A DNA stretch of 64,000 bases from Streptomyces virginiae (GTDB lineage: Bacteria > Actinomycetota > Actinomycetes > Streptomycetales > Streptomycetaceae), in the NCBI RefSeq assembly GCF_000720455.1, contig NZ_JOAK01000001.1, forward strand, positions 1-64,000, in the 5' to 3' direction. How positions within the stretch are numbered: the first letter of the stretch is position 1; each line of letters opens with the position of its first letter. Below are positions 7,508 to 16,761 of the stretch, one piece after another. The notes beneath the pieces are model-generated. The model did not search any database. It saw nothing but the letters and a program-made list of their open reading frames with translations, and was not told the DNA's origin. The position numbers and the translations under genes were made by a program.

Positions 7508-9829
7508 TCAGGGGCGCGCGGGCGGCCGGACACCGGCCGGGGGACGGGTCACGGAGACCGTGCCGGACGTGCTGAGTTCGCCTCCCCGGCCGTCGGCGGG
7601 GCGGGCGGTGAGCGTCCACTCGTACTCGCCGGAGAAGAGGTACGTGCCCGTCGGGGACTTGCCGTCCCACGCGGGGGCGATCAGGCCGCGCGCCTCGGTG
7701 CCGGTGCGCACGACCGTGGTGGTGCCGGACGTCTTGTTGCGCACCGTCAGCTTCCAGGAGGAGACGGGCTTGGACGGCCACCAGCGGGCCCGCCAGGTCT
7801 GTTCCTGCCTGAAGTCCGCGGTGGCGGCGACGTCCTGGTCGATCGCCGCGAGCGGGGAGGTCGCACCGGGGACGGCGGCCAGGTGGACGGTCTCGTCCGG
7901 GCCGGTGTAGGCCAGCCGGCCGCCGAAGCGGTCGACGGTCCAGTCGGCTGCGTACCTCGTCACCTGCTGGGCGATCTCGCGCTCCCGCACCGCCGTACCG
8001 GAGCGCAGGTCGTAGACCTCCAGGCCGACACCCCCCTGCCGCACGACGTACCCGTCGCCGAGCTTCACCCGGTCGTTCTCGGGGGCGAAGGGCAGCGGGA
8101 TCCGCTTCTTGGAGGGCAGGTGGAAGGCGGCGGGGCCGTCGGCGGACGCGGGGCACAGCACGTACAGCCAGTCCCCGGCGGCCTGGATCTCGTCGGGGCG
8201 GCAGGTCGTGCCGAGGCCCTGGTACTGCGTGACCCTGCCGGTCCGCAGATCGGTGCCGCGCACCCCGTCCCATTCCGAACGGTCCCAGAGCACCGACCCC
8301 CAGAGCGCGGCGGCCGCGGAAGGCCTGATGTCCAGGACCTTTCCGGCGTCGATGTCCGCGACCACCATCCGGGGGTCGTTCTTCTCGGTCACGCTGAACA
8401 GCACGTACCGGCCCGAGGCGCTCTCCGGCAGGTACGGCTGCATGCCGTCGGTGCCGGGCAGGGGCACCTGGCGGACCGTGCCGCCGGGGCGGGTCTCGCG
8501 TACGTTCACCGCGATGCCCGCGCCGTGGGTCGAGAGCGAGACGATCCGTCCGTCACCCGTCGGGACGGTCCAGCCGGGGAGATCGGCGTAGGGCCGGCAG
8601 AGCCGGCCGTCCGCGTTCTCGTCGCAGCTCCAGTCGGGGGTCTGCTTCGCCGGGGACGTCCCGGACACCGGCACGGAGTAGCCCTGGAGGCTGCGGGTGG
8701 GGTCCTCCTGGCCGGCGACGAGCCGGCCCTGGGCGAGGCTGAGCGTCAGCCGGTTCGCCGGGTTCGGCGGCAGGGTCATCACCGTCGACAGCGCCGGGGC
8801 GCCGTCGGGGCCGGACGTGATCCGGTGCATGGCCCAGTGGCTGGGGTCGGTGCCTCCGGCCAGGTAGGCGGAGCCGTCCGTGCCCGTCTTCAGGCCCCGG
8901 TCCGAGGTGCGGGCGAGCAGGGTGCGCGGGGCACCTCCTGCGACCGGCAGGGCGGTGACCGCGTTGCTCGTGGCGTAGTGGTCCTGCACGACGAGCCAGT
9001 CGCCCACGGGGTGCGTACGTCCGTACGGGGTGGGGGTGTTGACGCTGCGCGTCACGGTGAGGTCGGCGCGGGAGCGCAGGGTCGCCGTGGCGGAGCCGTT
9101 CTTGCGCAGCGAGACCCAGTGGGAGCCGAGCGAGTAGTCGACGTAGCCGGGGTCCGTCGCGCCGTCCGGCAGGGCCAGGGGCGTCAGCGTGGCCTTGGCG
9201 TAGTCGAGCAGGGCGAGGGTGGTCCGGCCGGCGGCGGACCGGTAGGTAATCAGCGCGCCCTGCTCGTCGGAGGTCCGCACCCAGAGCGAGTCGACCGGGA
9301 TGCGTTCCGGCGCCGAGACGGTGACGTCCTTGCGCGGTTCGTTCTCACGGCCGATCAGGTGCAGGGTGACGCGGTCCTCGGCGTCCAGCTCGTAGGCCAG
9401 TACCTGGGTCGGCGAGAAGGTGGTGGTCCACGTCCGGCCGGCCGGCACGGCGAGGGTCTCGGTGCGGCCCGTGGCCTGGTCGTGCAGGGTGAGCGGACCC
9501 GGGGCCGTGGGAGACGTACGGCGCTCGCAGCCGACGGTGTCGCCGAGTTGCAGCGACTGGTCGTACGCCCCCGTGGCGCAGTCCGCGAGCGGCACTTCGC
9601 GGCCGTCCTCGAAGCTCTTCCAGTACAGACCGCCGCTGGGCCGGTCGAGCACCGCGCCCTTGGGGCCCGCGCCGTAGACCGACCGGTACGACGGTTCCTG
9701 GTGCGGCAGCGGAGCGATCGTCAGTTCGTCGGCCGCCGCGGGTCCCGCGGCGGCCGGTACGGCGGTGAGGGCGCCGATTCCCGTGGCCAGTGCGAGCGCG
9801 GCTGCGCCCAGCACACGTGACCGTCTCAT
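7508..9829 (-). CDS. Large secreted beta-propeller-like protein with FlgD-like Ig domain
   Basis: About 773 residues. A Sec signal peptide (about 1-33, PAAAGPAAADE region) precedes ~600 residues of repeated beta-rich segments with many W/D/G positions, consistent with a beta-propeller, though I cannot define the blades. The C-terminus (SSWKLTVRNKTSGTTTVVR to SGEYEWTLTARPADG) matches the FlgD Ig-like fold seen at the end of many Streptomyces exported proteins. No catalytic motif is visible. ATG at 9829 is preceded by GGGGGGAG with seven-base spacing; the frame extends 22 codons further upstream but without a ribosome site. Function unknown. Confidence 0.75.
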   Translation of the reverse strand: MRRSRVLGAAALALATGIGALTAVPAAAGPAAADELTIAPLPHQEPSYRSVYGAGPKGAVLDRPSGGLYWKSFEDGREVPLADCATGAYDQSLQLGDTVGCERRTSPTAPGPLTLHDQATGRTETLAVPAGRTWTTTFSPTQVLAYELDAEDRVTLHLIGRENEPRKDVTVSAPERIPVDSLWVRTSDEQGALITYRSAAGRTTLALLDYAKATLTPLALPDGATDPGYVDYSLGSHWVSLRKNGSATATLRSRADLTVTRSVNTPTPYGRTHPVGDWLVVQDHYATSNAVTALPVAGGAPRTLLARTSDRGLKTGTDGSAYLAGGTDPSHWAMHRITSGPDGAPALSTVMTLPPNPANRLTLSLAQGRLVAGQEDPTRSLQGYSVPVSGTSPAKQTPDWSCDENADGRLCRPYADLPGWTVPTGDGRIVSLSTHGAGIAVNVRETRPGGTVRQVPLPGTDGMQPYLPESASGRYVLFSVTEKNDPRMVVADIDAGKVLDIRPSAAAALWGSVLWDRSEWDGVRGTDLRTGRVTQYQGLGTTCRPDEIQAAGDWLYVLCPASADGPAAFHLPSKKRIPLPFAPENDRVKLGDGYVVRQGGVGLEVYDLRSGTAVREREIAQQVTRYAADWTVDRFGGRLAYTGPDETVHLAAVPGATSPLAAIDQDVAATADFRQEQTWRARWWPSKPVSSWKLTVRNKTSGTTTVVRTGTEARGLIAPAWDGKSPTGTYLFSGEYEWTLTARPADGRGGELSTSGTVSVTRPPAGVRPPARP

Positions 9830-9923
9830 GCGTGTACTCCCCCCAAAAAAGACGCGCCGGGGGCGGCCGCGGTCGCGCGTCGCCGTGTCCCCCACCGCAA
9901 AGTTCGGATCGTAGCAACACGCG

Positions 9924-9961
9924 ACAGGGCCCCCACGACGGGAGTCGTGGGGGCCCTGTCA
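9924..9961 (-). terminator. Terminator of the DEAD-box helicase gene
   Basis: A 17-base-pair perfect stem (9924-9940 with 9945-9961), 4-base loop, 20 bases beyond the helicase stop on the minus strand. Confidence 0.75.
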
Positions 9962-9981
9962 GGGGTTCAGCTCAGCCGGTG

Positions 9982-12075
9982 TCAGCCGTTGCGCTTCCAG
10001 CGCGGCTTGTCGTCACGGCGGCCGCCGAAGCCACCGGAGGGGCGGTCGTCACGGCGGAAGCCGCCACGGTCACCACCGCGGTCACCACGGTCATCACGGT
10101 TGAAGCCACCGGACGGACGGTCGTCACGACGGAAACCACCCGACGGACGGTCATCGCGACGGAAGCCACCACGGTCACCACGGTCATCACGGTTGAAGCC
10201 ACCGGACGGACGGTCATCACGACGGAAACCACCCGACGGACGGTCGTCACGACGGAAACCACCCGACGGACGGTCGTCGCGACGGAAGCCACCGGAGGGG
10301 CGGTCGTCACGGCGGAAGCCGCCACGGTCACCACCGCGGTCACCACGGTCGCCGCCGCGGAAGCCGCCACGGTCACCACCGCGGTCGCCACCGCGGTTGT
10401 CACGGCGCTCGAAGTTGCCGCGGTCGTCGCGCTGGGCGCGGTTCTCCTCGCGGCGCTCCTGGGCGGCGATCTCGGCGGCAGCGGCAGCGGCGGCAGCCGC
10501 GACCTCGGCCTCGGCGGCCTCGGCCACCTCGGCGACGGCGGCCTCCGGGTCCTCGCCCCGCTCACGCGCGGAGCGGGCGACCAGACGGTCGGCCTCCTCG
10601 CGCAGCTCGCCGGCACGGCGGGTCAGGCGCTCCAGCTGCTTGGTGAGCTCGGCGACCTCGCGCTCGGCCTGCTTGGCGGCGTTGTTCGCGGAGTCGGCCT
10701 GGACCTCGGTCAGCGAACGGGCACCGGTGATCTCGGCGACCTCCGGCTCGAAGGCGCCGGCGCCCTGGACGATGTGGCGCGAGGCGTCGACGCCCGCGTC
10801 CTCCATCAGGCGGAAGATCTGGCGGCGCTGGTGCGGCAGCGCGAGGGAGACGACGACACCGGACTTGCCGGCACGGGCGGTGCGGCCCGAGCGGTGCAGG
10901 TAGTCCTTGTGGTCACCGGCCGGGTCCACGTTCAGGACCAGGTCGATGCCGTCGACGTGGATGCCTCGGGCGGCGACGTCGGTGGCGACGAGCGCGTTGA
11001 CGTAACCGTCCTTGAAGTCGGCGAGGACGCGGGTACGGGCGCCCTGCGTCATGCCGCCGTGCAGGGCGTCGGCCTTGACGCCGGCCTCGACGAGCTGCTC
11101 GGCGATGCGGTCGGCGCCCAGCTGGGTGCGGACGAAGATGATGGTGCGGCCCTTGCGGGCGGCGATGGCGGCCGTGACCGGCGCCTTGTCCTTCGGCTTC
11201 ACGACGAGCACGTGGTGCGTCATGGTCGTGACGTTGCCCTGGGCGCTGTCGACCTCGTGCGTGACCGGGCTGGACAGGTAGCGCTTGACCAGGGTGCCGA
11301 TCTCGTTCTCCATGGTGGCGGAGAAGAGCATGCGCTGGCCGCCCTCGGGGATCTGGTCGAGCAGCTCGGTGACCTCGGGCAGGAAGCCCAGGTCGGCCAT
11401 CTGGTCGGCCTCGTCGAGGACCGCGACCCGGACGTTCTCCAGGGAGCAGGCACCGCGGTTGATGATGTCGCGCAGTCGGCCCGGGGTGGCGACGAGGATG
11501 TCGACACCGCGCTCCAGAGCGTAGATCTGGTTGCTCATGGAGGTACCGCCGCAGACGACCTTCATCTTCAGGCCGAGGACGTCGCCGTACGGCTGGAGGG
11601 CGTCCGCGACCTGCATCGCGAGCTCACGCGTCGGCGTGAGGATGATCGCGCGGGGCTTCTTCTTCTCGGTGTGGCCGCCGGCCAGCGTGGCCAGGGTCGG
11701 CAGACCGAAGGAGAGGGTCTTGCCGGAGCCGGTGCGGCCGCGGCCGAGGATGTCCTTGCCGGCCAGGGCGTCCGGGATGGTCGCGGCCTGGATCGGGAAG
11801 GGGGTGGTGACACCGTTCTGGGCGAGCTTGCGCACGATGCCCTCGGGCAGACCCAGGTCACCGAAGGTGATCGTGGGCTCGGCGTCGGCATCGGCGTCGA
11901 AGTCGTCGGTGGAGTCCTCGAAGGACTCGCCGCTCACGTCGGCCTCGAGAGCCTCGATGATTCCCTCGGCTTCCGCGGCCTCGATGGCCTCGGTGACGAC
12001 GAGGGCCTCGGCGTCGATGATCTCGTTGGAGTCGTTCTCGGGCATGACGGAACGGTCAGAACTGGAAATGGACAT
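9982..12075 (-). CDS. DEAD-box RNA helicase with RGG-repeat tail
   Basis: ATP-dependent RNA helicase of 697 residues, of the cold-shock/ribosome-assembly type (DeaD/CsdA/RhlE-like). An acidic N-terminus (1-65) precedes the Q motif and Walker A GRGRTGSGKT, then DEAD (VLDEAD), SAT, and HRSGRTARAGK. A coiled Ala/Glu region follows, then a ~150-residue Arg/Gly/Asp tail containing seven copies of RRDDRPSGGF and two of NRDDRGDRGG, a basic RNA-binding extension that may promote phase separation. Stand-alone gene; strong terminator downstream. The long leader (to 12158) is typical of cold-shock genes, but no element was identified in it. Confidence 0.92.
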   Translation of the reverse strand: MSISSSDRSVMPENDSNEIIDAEALVVTEAIEAAEAEGIIEALEADVSGESFEDSTDDFDADADAEPTITFGDLGLPEGIVRKLAQNGVTTPFPIQAATIPDALAGKDILGRGRTGSGKTLSFGLPTLATLAGGHTEKKKPRAIILTPTRELAMQVADALQPYGDVLGLKMKVVCGGTSMSNQIYALERGVDILVATPGRLRDIINRGACSLENVRVAVLDEADQMADLGFLPEVTELLDQIPEGGQRMLFSATMENEIGTLVKRYLSSPVTHEVDSAQGNVTTMTHHVLVVKPKDKAPVTAAIAARKGRTIIFVRTQLGADRIAEQLVEAGVKADALHGGMTQGARTRVLADFKDGYVNALVATDVAARGIHVDGIDLVLNVDPAGDHKDYLHRSGRTARAGKSGVVVSLALPHQRRQIFRLMEDAGVDASRHIVQGAGAFEPEVAEITGARSLTEVQADSANNAAKQAEREVAELTKQLERLTRRAGELREEADRLVARSARERGEDPEAAVAEVAEAAEAEVAAAAAAAAAEIAAQERREENRAQRDDRGNFERRDNRGGDRGGDRGGFRGGDRGDRGGDRGGFRRDDRPSGGFRRDDRPSGGFRRDDRPSGGFRRDDRPSGGFNRDDRGDRGGFRRDDRPSGGFRRDDRPSGGFNRDDRGDRGGDRGGFRRDDRPSGGFGGRRDDKPRWKRNG
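9985..10435. repeat. In-frame 30-bp tandem repeats in the helicase gene
   Basis: The DNA encoding the helicase tail is built of near-identical 30-base units (RRDDRPSGGF) interspersed with 30-base NRDDRGDRGG units and GGDRGG elements. Several units are identical over 20 or more bases, so copy number may vary between strains and assembly may collapse here. It is coding repeat, not CRISPR. Confidence 0.85.
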
Positions 12076-12341
12076 GCGAAATGCGAAACCTTCCGGAGTC
12101 TCGGCACGCGCCCAAACTCCGTGAATCGCAAATCGACCGCCTCAATGCGGTCAGCCACGGCTAGGGAGAGTACGCGCCACGCGGCGCTCTTCGGATTCGG
12201 CGCCGGGCAATGGGATCAAACGATCTATAACCATACGCACCCTCCCCCGGGTCTGGCAAGTCGCTCCGGCAACAACACCTCTGACCTGCACAAACGCCGC
12301 GCAGCGGCCAACCGCGGCGGGCCTGCGGCGCGGCTCCCGCG

Positions 12342-12884
12342 CTAGGCCTGCGGCGCCGCCTGGGTACTGGGCTCCGGCTGCGGACTCGACGGAATCGGAG
12401 TGGGTTCCGTCACAGGGGGCGTCGGAAGCGGCGGCTCCGGGGTCGGGCTCGCCGACTGCTGACCGCCGCCCGGCCCGCCCGGGCCACCGGAGCCGCCCGC
12501 ACCGCCGGAACCGCCCGTCGACGGTTCCTGGTGGCCTTGGCCGCCGGCGCCGCCGCCCGGTCCCGCCGTCGGTGCGGGCGCGCCCGGCGCCCCGCTCGGC
12601 GCGCCCGGGCTGGGGGACGCCCCGGTCGCGCCGGAGGCCTTGCCGTCGTCCTTGGACCTGCCGTCCTGGCTCCCCGTACCGTCCTTCGCGCCGTGCCCGT
12701 TGCCGTGGATCCCCGAGCCCCGCCCGGAGGCGGAACCGGCACCCGCCTCGGAGCCGGCGCGCCGGTCCGCGGCGGCGGAGGGTCCCGGCTTCGCCGCGTC
12801 CTCGCCGACACTCATGCAGCCGGCCGTCGCCGCGACCGCGAGTGCGGTGACGGCCAGTCGGAGGGAAGCGGACAACTGGCGCAC
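12342..12884 (-). CDS. Pro/Gly-rich lipoprotein
   Basis: A 180-residue low-complexity exported protein. Signal peptide ends in the lipobox TAGC (C23), so it should be lipid-anchored at the outer face of the membrane. The rest is Gly/Ser/Pro/Ala-rich, with a GGSGGAGGSGGPGGPGGG run and a proline tail; no fold is evident. GTG start with a textbook GGAGGTG five bases before it. Function unknown. Confidence 0.7.
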   Translation of the reverse strand: MRQLSASLRLAVTALAVAATAGCMSVGEDAAKPGPSAAADRRAGSEAGAGSASGRGSGIHGNGHGAKDGTGSQDGRSKDDGKASGATGASPSPGAPSGAPGAPAPTAGPGGGAGGQGHQEPSTGGSGGAGGSGGPGGPGGGQQSASPTPEPPLPTPPVTEPTPIPSSPQPEPSTQAAPQA

Positions 12885-12968
12885 GGGGCACCTCCGGAGC
12901 CTGGGGACGAAGGCCCGCAGGAGCGGGTCGATGTGCCCAACTCCCTTTGCACCGTAAGGGACACGCCC

Positions 12969-13343
12969 TCAGGCGAACAGTTGTCGCGCCACCTGCGAGC
13001 CGAGGTGCACCGCGCCCAGCCCCACCAGCACCGACATCGCGACGTTCGCCGCCGCCAGGAAGCCCCACCCGCGCTCGGCCAGCCGCAGCGTCTCGTAGGA
13101 GAAGGTCGAATACGTGCTCAGCGCCCCGCACAGCCCGGGCCCCAGCAGCACCACCACCCAGGAGGAGGCGGCCCCGGCCAGCGCCGCGCCGGTCAGCACC
13201 CCCAGCACCAGGCAGGCGCCCGCGTTCACGACGAAGGTCCCCCACGGGAAGACGGAGTCGTGCCGCTGCTGCACCGCACGGTCCGTCAGGTAGCGCAGCG
13301 GCGCACCGACGACCGCGCCCGCCACCACGAGCAGCCAGTTCAC
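12969..13343 (-). CDS. crcB: Fluoride channel subunit FluC/CrcB (second of pair)
   Basis: A 124-residue small membrane protein with four helices, exporting F- to protect against fluoride. Family motifs: [10 protein letters not shown] near the N-terminus, [11 protein letters not shown], and the channel signature [16 protein letters not shown] at about 70-85. Two adjacent divergent copies usually form a heterodimer of opposite topology. GTG start overlaps the stop of the upstream crcB copy by four bases (GTGA), implying translational coupling. No fluoride riboswitch was found upstream. Confidence 0.92.
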   Translation of the reverse strand: MNWLLVVAGAVVGAPLRYLTDRAVQQRHDSVFPWGTFVVNAGACLVLGVLTGAALAGAASSWVVVLLGPGLCGALSTYSTFSYETLRLAERGWGFLAAANVAMSVLVGLGAVHLGSQVARQLFA

Positions 13344-13843
13344 CGCACCACCCGGTCCGGCCCCCGGCCCCGTACGGCGAGCCGGGTCGCCGAGGCCGCC
13401 GCCCACACCGCGCCCAGCGCCGCCACCACCGTGAGCCCCGCGTAGGCCAGCGCGGACCGCGCCTCCCCCGCGTCGAGGAGCCGCGAGAAGTCCAGCGCGT
13501 AGGTGGAGAAGGTGGTGAAGCCGCCGAGCACGCCGACCCCGGCGAAGGGCCGCAGCAGCGGGTGCGGCGCCGTCCGTCCGCCCTCGCTGATCAGCACCAT
13601 CAGTACGCCGATCAGCGCGCACCCGGAGGTGTTGATCCACAGGGTCGCCCACGGGAACGCCCCGGGCGCGGCCGGCCAGAGCAGGGAGATCCCGTACCGC
13701 GCCGAGGCCCCGGCCGCGCCGCCGGCGGCCACCGCCGCGAGCACCCGGCCCTGCGGCTCGGCCCGCTGCGCGGGCACGTGCAGGTCGACGTCCGGGTCGA
13801 TCGCCTCGGAGCCCGCCGCGGGCCGGGAACCCTTCCGGGTCAC
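13340..13843 (-). CDS. crcB: Fluoride channel subunit FluC/CrcB (first of pair)
   Basis: A 167-residue FluC homologue with a ~35-residue hydrophilic N-terminal extension, then [24 protein letters not shown] and [16 protein letters not shown], the family pore residues (Asn and the FSTYA segment). GTG start overlaps the stop of the upstream zincin gene by four bases, and its own stop overlaps the next crcB by four bases, so three genes form one coupled unit. Confidence 0.92.
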   Translation of the reverse strand: MTRKGSRPAAGSEAIDPDVDLHVPAQRAEPQGRVLAAVAAGGAAGASARYGISLLWPAAPGAFPWATLWINTSGCALIGVLMVLISEGGRTAPHPLLRPFAGVGVLGGFTTFSTYALDFSRLLDAGEARSALAYAGLTVVAALGAVWAAASATRLAVRGRGPDRVVR

Positions 13844-14190
13844 CCGTACCCCAGCGCGTGCAGTCGCTCGTCGTCGATCCCGAAGTGGTGGGCGATCTCG
13901 TGCACCACGGTGACCTCCGTCTCCGCGACCACGCTCTCCCGGTCCTCGCACATCCGCAACGTGGGATTGCGGTAGATGGTGATCCGGTCCGGGAGCACCC
14001 CGGCGTACCACTCGCCGCGGTCCGTCAGCGGGGTCCCCTCGTACAGCCCGAGCAGCTCGGGGTCGTCCGCGGGCGGTTCGTCCTCGACGAACACCGCCAC
14101 GTTGTCCATCAGCCGCGTCAGCTCCGGCGGGATGCGGTCCAGGGCCTCTGCGACGAGCTCCTCGAACTCCTCGCGCGTCATCTCCAGCAC
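13840..14190 (-). CDS. Zincin-like metallopeptidase family protein
   Basis: About 116 residues. The C-terminal [22 protein letters not shown] carries HExxH with a downstream Asp, the PF06262 (minimal zincin) pattern, and the body has the conserved [15 protein letters not shown]. Members occur beside many actinobacterial genes; the physiological substrate is unknown. I chose GTG 14190 ([12 protein letters not shown]...) because homologues begin with [12 protein letters not shown]; the frame is open to 14256. First gene of the three-gene unit with the two crcB genes. Confidence 0.85.
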   Translation of the reverse strand: MLEMTREEFEELVAEALDRIPPELTRLMDNVAVFVEDEPPADDPELLGLYEGTPLTDRGEWYAGVLPDRITIYRNPTLRMCEDRESVVAETEVTVVHEIAHHFGIDDERLHALGYG

Positions 14191-14294
14191 CCGGCCATTG
14201 TCGCTCCGGGGGAAACCGTTTTGGCGATAGCTCCCCGGATCCCATATGCTTCTCACGTCCCCGACGCGCTGAAGAAGTGCCCGGTGGGTCTTTA

Positions 14295-14367
14295 GCCCTC
14301 ATCGTCTAGTGGCCCAGGACGCCGCCCTTTCAAGGCGGTAGCACGGGTTCGAATCCCGTTGGGGGTA
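14295..14367 (+). tRNA. tRNA-Glu (TTC)
   Basis: A 73-base cloverleaf with anticodon loop CTTTCAA (UUC) and acceptor GCCCTCA/TGGGGGT. First of three tRNA genes in a row. Confidence 0.96.
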
Positions 14368-14406
14368 CGCATTACCGTGTGCAAGACTTGCTCTCGCACA
14401 CTGCAA

Positions 14407-14480
14407 GGTCCTGTGGAGCAGTTGGTTAGCTCGCCACCCTGTCAAGGTGGAGGTCGCGGGTTCAAGTCCCGTCAGGATCG
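14407..14480 (+). tRNA. tRNA-Asp (GTC), copy 1
   Basis: A 74-base cloverleaf with anticodon GUC. Identical over its whole length to the copy at 20772-20845. Confidence 0.96.
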
Positions 14481-14502
14481 CTGAAACCGGAAACGGTTTC
14501 GT

Positions 14503-14579
14503 GGCTGGGTAGCTCAGTTGGTACGAGCGATCGCCTGAAAAGCGATAGGTCGCCGGTTCGACCCCGGCCCCAGCCACCA
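14503..14579 (+). tRNA. tRNA-Phe (GAA)
   Basis: Cloverleaf with anticodon loop CTGAAAA (GAA), acceptor GGCTGGG/CCCAGCC. Unlike its neighbours the terminal CCA (14577-14579) is encoded. Followed at once by a terminator hairpin. Confidence 0.96.
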
Positions 14580-14581
14580 TC

Positions 14582-14612
14582 GGAAGGCCCCGTCCATCGG
14601 ACGGGGCCTTCC
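14582..14612 (+). terminator. Terminator of the tRNA Glu-Asp-Phe cluster
   Basis: A 14-base-pair perfect stem (14582-14595 with 14599-14612) and 3-base loop, also placed to serve the convergent ccdA-like gene. Confidence 0.75.
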
Positions 14613-14616
14613 TTCG

Positions 14617-15453
14617 TTACTCGGCCTCTTCCGCGGGGCCGGTGCGACGGCGCCACTGCACGACGCCGAAGACCACCGCCCCCACGGCGACCAGTGCGAG
14701 CAGCGCCCCGTCCGGGACCGCCTCGGCCAGCGACCGGACCCGCTGCTCCACCGCGAACGAGTCGTCCACGTCCAGCAGCCCCGGCAGCGCGCTCGCCCCG
14801 TCGTAGACGAGGAACAGCACGCCCAGGGTGATGAAGAACAGCCCGGACAGCAGTGAGGTGGTGTGCAGCTCGAAGCGGCCCACGGAGAGGGCCCGGCCGC
14901 GGAGCCAGCGCCGCCGGCCCAGCTCGAACCGCTCCCACAGCAGGGCCATCACGAACAGCGGCACGGCCATCCCCAGCGCGTAGACCGCGAGCAGCAGCCC
15001 GCCGTAGACCGGGCTGCCGCTGACCGCCGCGACCGTCAGGACGCTGCCCAGGATCGGGCCGGCGCAGAAGCCGGCCAGCCCGTAGACCGCGCCGAGCGCG
15101 TACACGGACAGGGCGGTGGTCGGCCGGATCTTCCCCGACAGCTCCGAGATCCGCTGCGAGGCGAAGCCCAGGCCCAGGACCTGCGCCACTCCGAGCGCGA
15201 TGATCAGCCAGCCGCCGGCCATGACCAGCTGGTCACGGTTGCTGTGGAAGAACCGCCCGGCGTACGAGCCGGCCGCGCCCAGCGGGACGAGGGTGCTCGC
15301 GAGGCCCGCGTAGAAGATGCCGGTGCGGGCCAGCAGGCGCGAGGTGGAGTCGATCGAGTACGCGAAGAAGGCCGGCAGGAGCAGGGCGCTGCAGGGACTG
15401 AGCAGCGCGAGGAGACCGCCCAGCAGGGCGGCCAGATATCCGATGTCGGTCAC
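14617..15453 (-). CDS. CcdA/DsbD-family membrane thiol-reductant transporter
   Basis: About 278 residues with six core hydrophobic segments. It has the family Cys residues at SPCSALLLPAF (helix 1) and GFCAGPILGS (helix 4), plus an extra C-terminal part with further membrane segments. CcdA/DsbD proteins carry electrons from cytosolic thioredoxin to extracytoplasmic thiol proteins. GTG start overlaps the stop of the DsbA-like gene by four bases, so the two are co-translated and the DsbA-like protein is its likely redox partner. Confidence 0.85.
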   Translation of the reverse strand: MTDIGYLAALLGGLLALLSPCSALLLPAFFAYSIDSTSRLLARTGIFYAGLASTLVPLGAAGSYAGRFFHSNRDQLVMAGGWLIIALGVAQVLGLGFASQRISELSGKIRPTTALSVYALGAVYGLAGFCAGPILGSVLTVAAVSGSPVYGGLLLAVYALGMAVPLFVMALLWERFELGRRRWLRGRALSVGRFELHTTSLLSGLFFITLGVLFLVYDGASALPGLLDVDDSFAVEQRVRSLAEAVPDGALLALVAVGAVVFGVVQWRRRTGPAEEAE

Positions 15454-16187
15454 TGCTTCGCCGCCGCCTCGGCCTGCGCGATGGCGGCGGTGAAGGCGCC
15501 GAGCGGCTGGGCGCCGGCGATCGGCCTGCCGTTGACCAGGAAGGACGGGGTGGAGGTGACGCCGATGCGGTAGCCCTCCTCCTGGTCCTTCTTCAGGGCG
15601 GCCGCCGCCTGCTCGCCGGCCATGTCGGCCTTGAAGCGGTCCAGGTCGGGCACACCGGCCTCGCGGGCCAGCTCCAGCAGCCGCGGCTCGGCGAAGCCCT
15701 TCTCCTTGGAGCCGTCGGCGTACGCGGCCGAGTGGAAGGCGGCGAACCGGTCCTGCTGGCCGGCGGCCCAGGCGGCCCGGGCGGCGGCCTCCGATTCGGC
15801 GCCGAAGATGGGGAAGTTGCGCCACTCGATGCGCAGGGTGCCGTTGTCGACGTACTTCTTCACCAGCTCGGGCTCGGTGTCCCGGGCGAACTTGCCGCAG
15901 TACCCGCACTTGAAGTCGGAGTACTCGATGAGCACGACGGGGGCGTCGGCGCGGCCGAGGGCGAGCTTGTCGCCGGCCTCGCGGCGGGCCAGCGCCCGGA
16001 GCGCGGCGGAGGTGTCCTCGCGGGGCGCGGCGGCCGCGGGCGCGGAGCCGGCGGAGCCCTGCCCGGCGGGGGCGGTGGCCTGCCAGGAGACGATGCCGAG
16101 GGTGACGGCGGCGAGGGCGACGCCCGCGGAGATCAGCAGCGGCTTCGCGGCGGACGTGGTCTTGGGACTCTTCTTGGACGAGGACAT
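15450..16187 (-). CDS. Exported DsbA-family thioredoxin-fold protein
   Basis: A 245-residue protein with an N-terminal membrane anchor (about 15-38), an Ala-rich linker and a DsbA-like thioredoxin domain. The redox motif CGYC (EYSDFKCGYCGKF, about 93-105) and the cis-Pro loop region TSTPSFLVNG are both present. ATG start with GGAG eight bases upstream. Forms a coupled pair with the CcdA-like membrane protein and probably acts in extracytoplasmic disulfide chemistry. Confidence 0.9.
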   Translation of the reverse strand: MSSSKKSPKTTSAAKPLLISAGVALAAVTLGIVSWQATAPAGQGSAGSAPAAAAPREDTSAALRALARREAGDKLALGRADAPVVLIEYSDFKCGYCGKFARDTEPELVKKYVDNGTLRIEWRNFPIFGAESEAAARAAWAAGQQDRFAAFHSAAYADGSKEKGFAEPRLLELAREAGVPDLDRFKADMAGEQAAAALKKDQEEGYRIGVTSTPSFLVNGRPIAGAQPLGAFTAAIAQAEAAAKQ

Positions 16188-16239
16188 ACGGGTGCTCCAG
16201 CGATGCGGTGGTGAGGTGGACCGGGGGAAACCGGTCCTC

Positions 16240-16650
16240 CTAGACCCGCATCACGGACAGCTCCACCGGGCCGGGCGCCGGCCGGTCGGGGCCCCGTACG
16301 CGTACCCGCGCGGGCGGGTCGGCGTACGGACGGGCCGCCACGGGCACCGGGCGGCCCGGCGGGACCTGGGCGTGGTCGCCGGCCCGGGCCGGGACGGCGG
16401 GCGTACCGCCCCGGTCGGGGGAGGCGGGGGCGCAGGAGGGCCCGCCGCCCTGGACCGCCGGATCGGCGCGGGGCCGGTCGGGCCGCGGTGCCGCCCGGGA
16501 GGCGTCGGACGCCGCCGCCGGGGCCGCGGCCCGGACCGCGGGCTGCCCGGAACCGTGCAGAAGCGTTCCGGCAGCGGCGGGGGCCGTCCCGCCCAGCAGC
16601 ACCGCCAGGACCGCGAGCACGGCACGGCCGAAGAGGCGGGGGCGGTACAA
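16240..16650 (-). CDS. Hypothetical small secreted or anchored protein
   Basis: About 136 residues from a TTG start preceded by GAGAGG at nine bases; the frame is open to a TTG at 16716. The N-terminus (RLFGRAVLAVLAVLLGG followed by APAAAG) is a convincing signal or membrane segment; the rest is Pro/Arg/Ala-rich without a motif. No family recognised. Coding status is moderately uncertain because the composition is biased. Confidence 0.45.
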   Translation of the reverse strand: MYRPRLFGRAVLAVLAVLLGGTAPAAAGTLLHGSGQPAVRAAAPAAASDASRAAPRPDRPRADPAVQGGGPSCAPASPDRGGTPAVPARAGDHAQVPPGRPVPVAARPYADPPARVRVRGPDRPAPGPVELSVMRV

Positions 16651-16761
16651 GGTGGGCTGCCTCTCACTCGTGCGGCCGAGGGACTCGTCCCGAAATGGTA
16701 CGGGTCCACCCGACAAATGCGTTCGCCACCCGGAGGGCCCAGGTGAGATCCTCGATCAGGT

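Noticed and set aside
9985..10435. CRISPR-like array
   Set aside because: The repeats are in-frame coding units of the helicase tail with no variable spacers.
13844..14290. Fluoride riboswitch ahead of the crcB unit
   Set aside because: No recognisable aptamer; the zincin gene and its promoter occupy this space.
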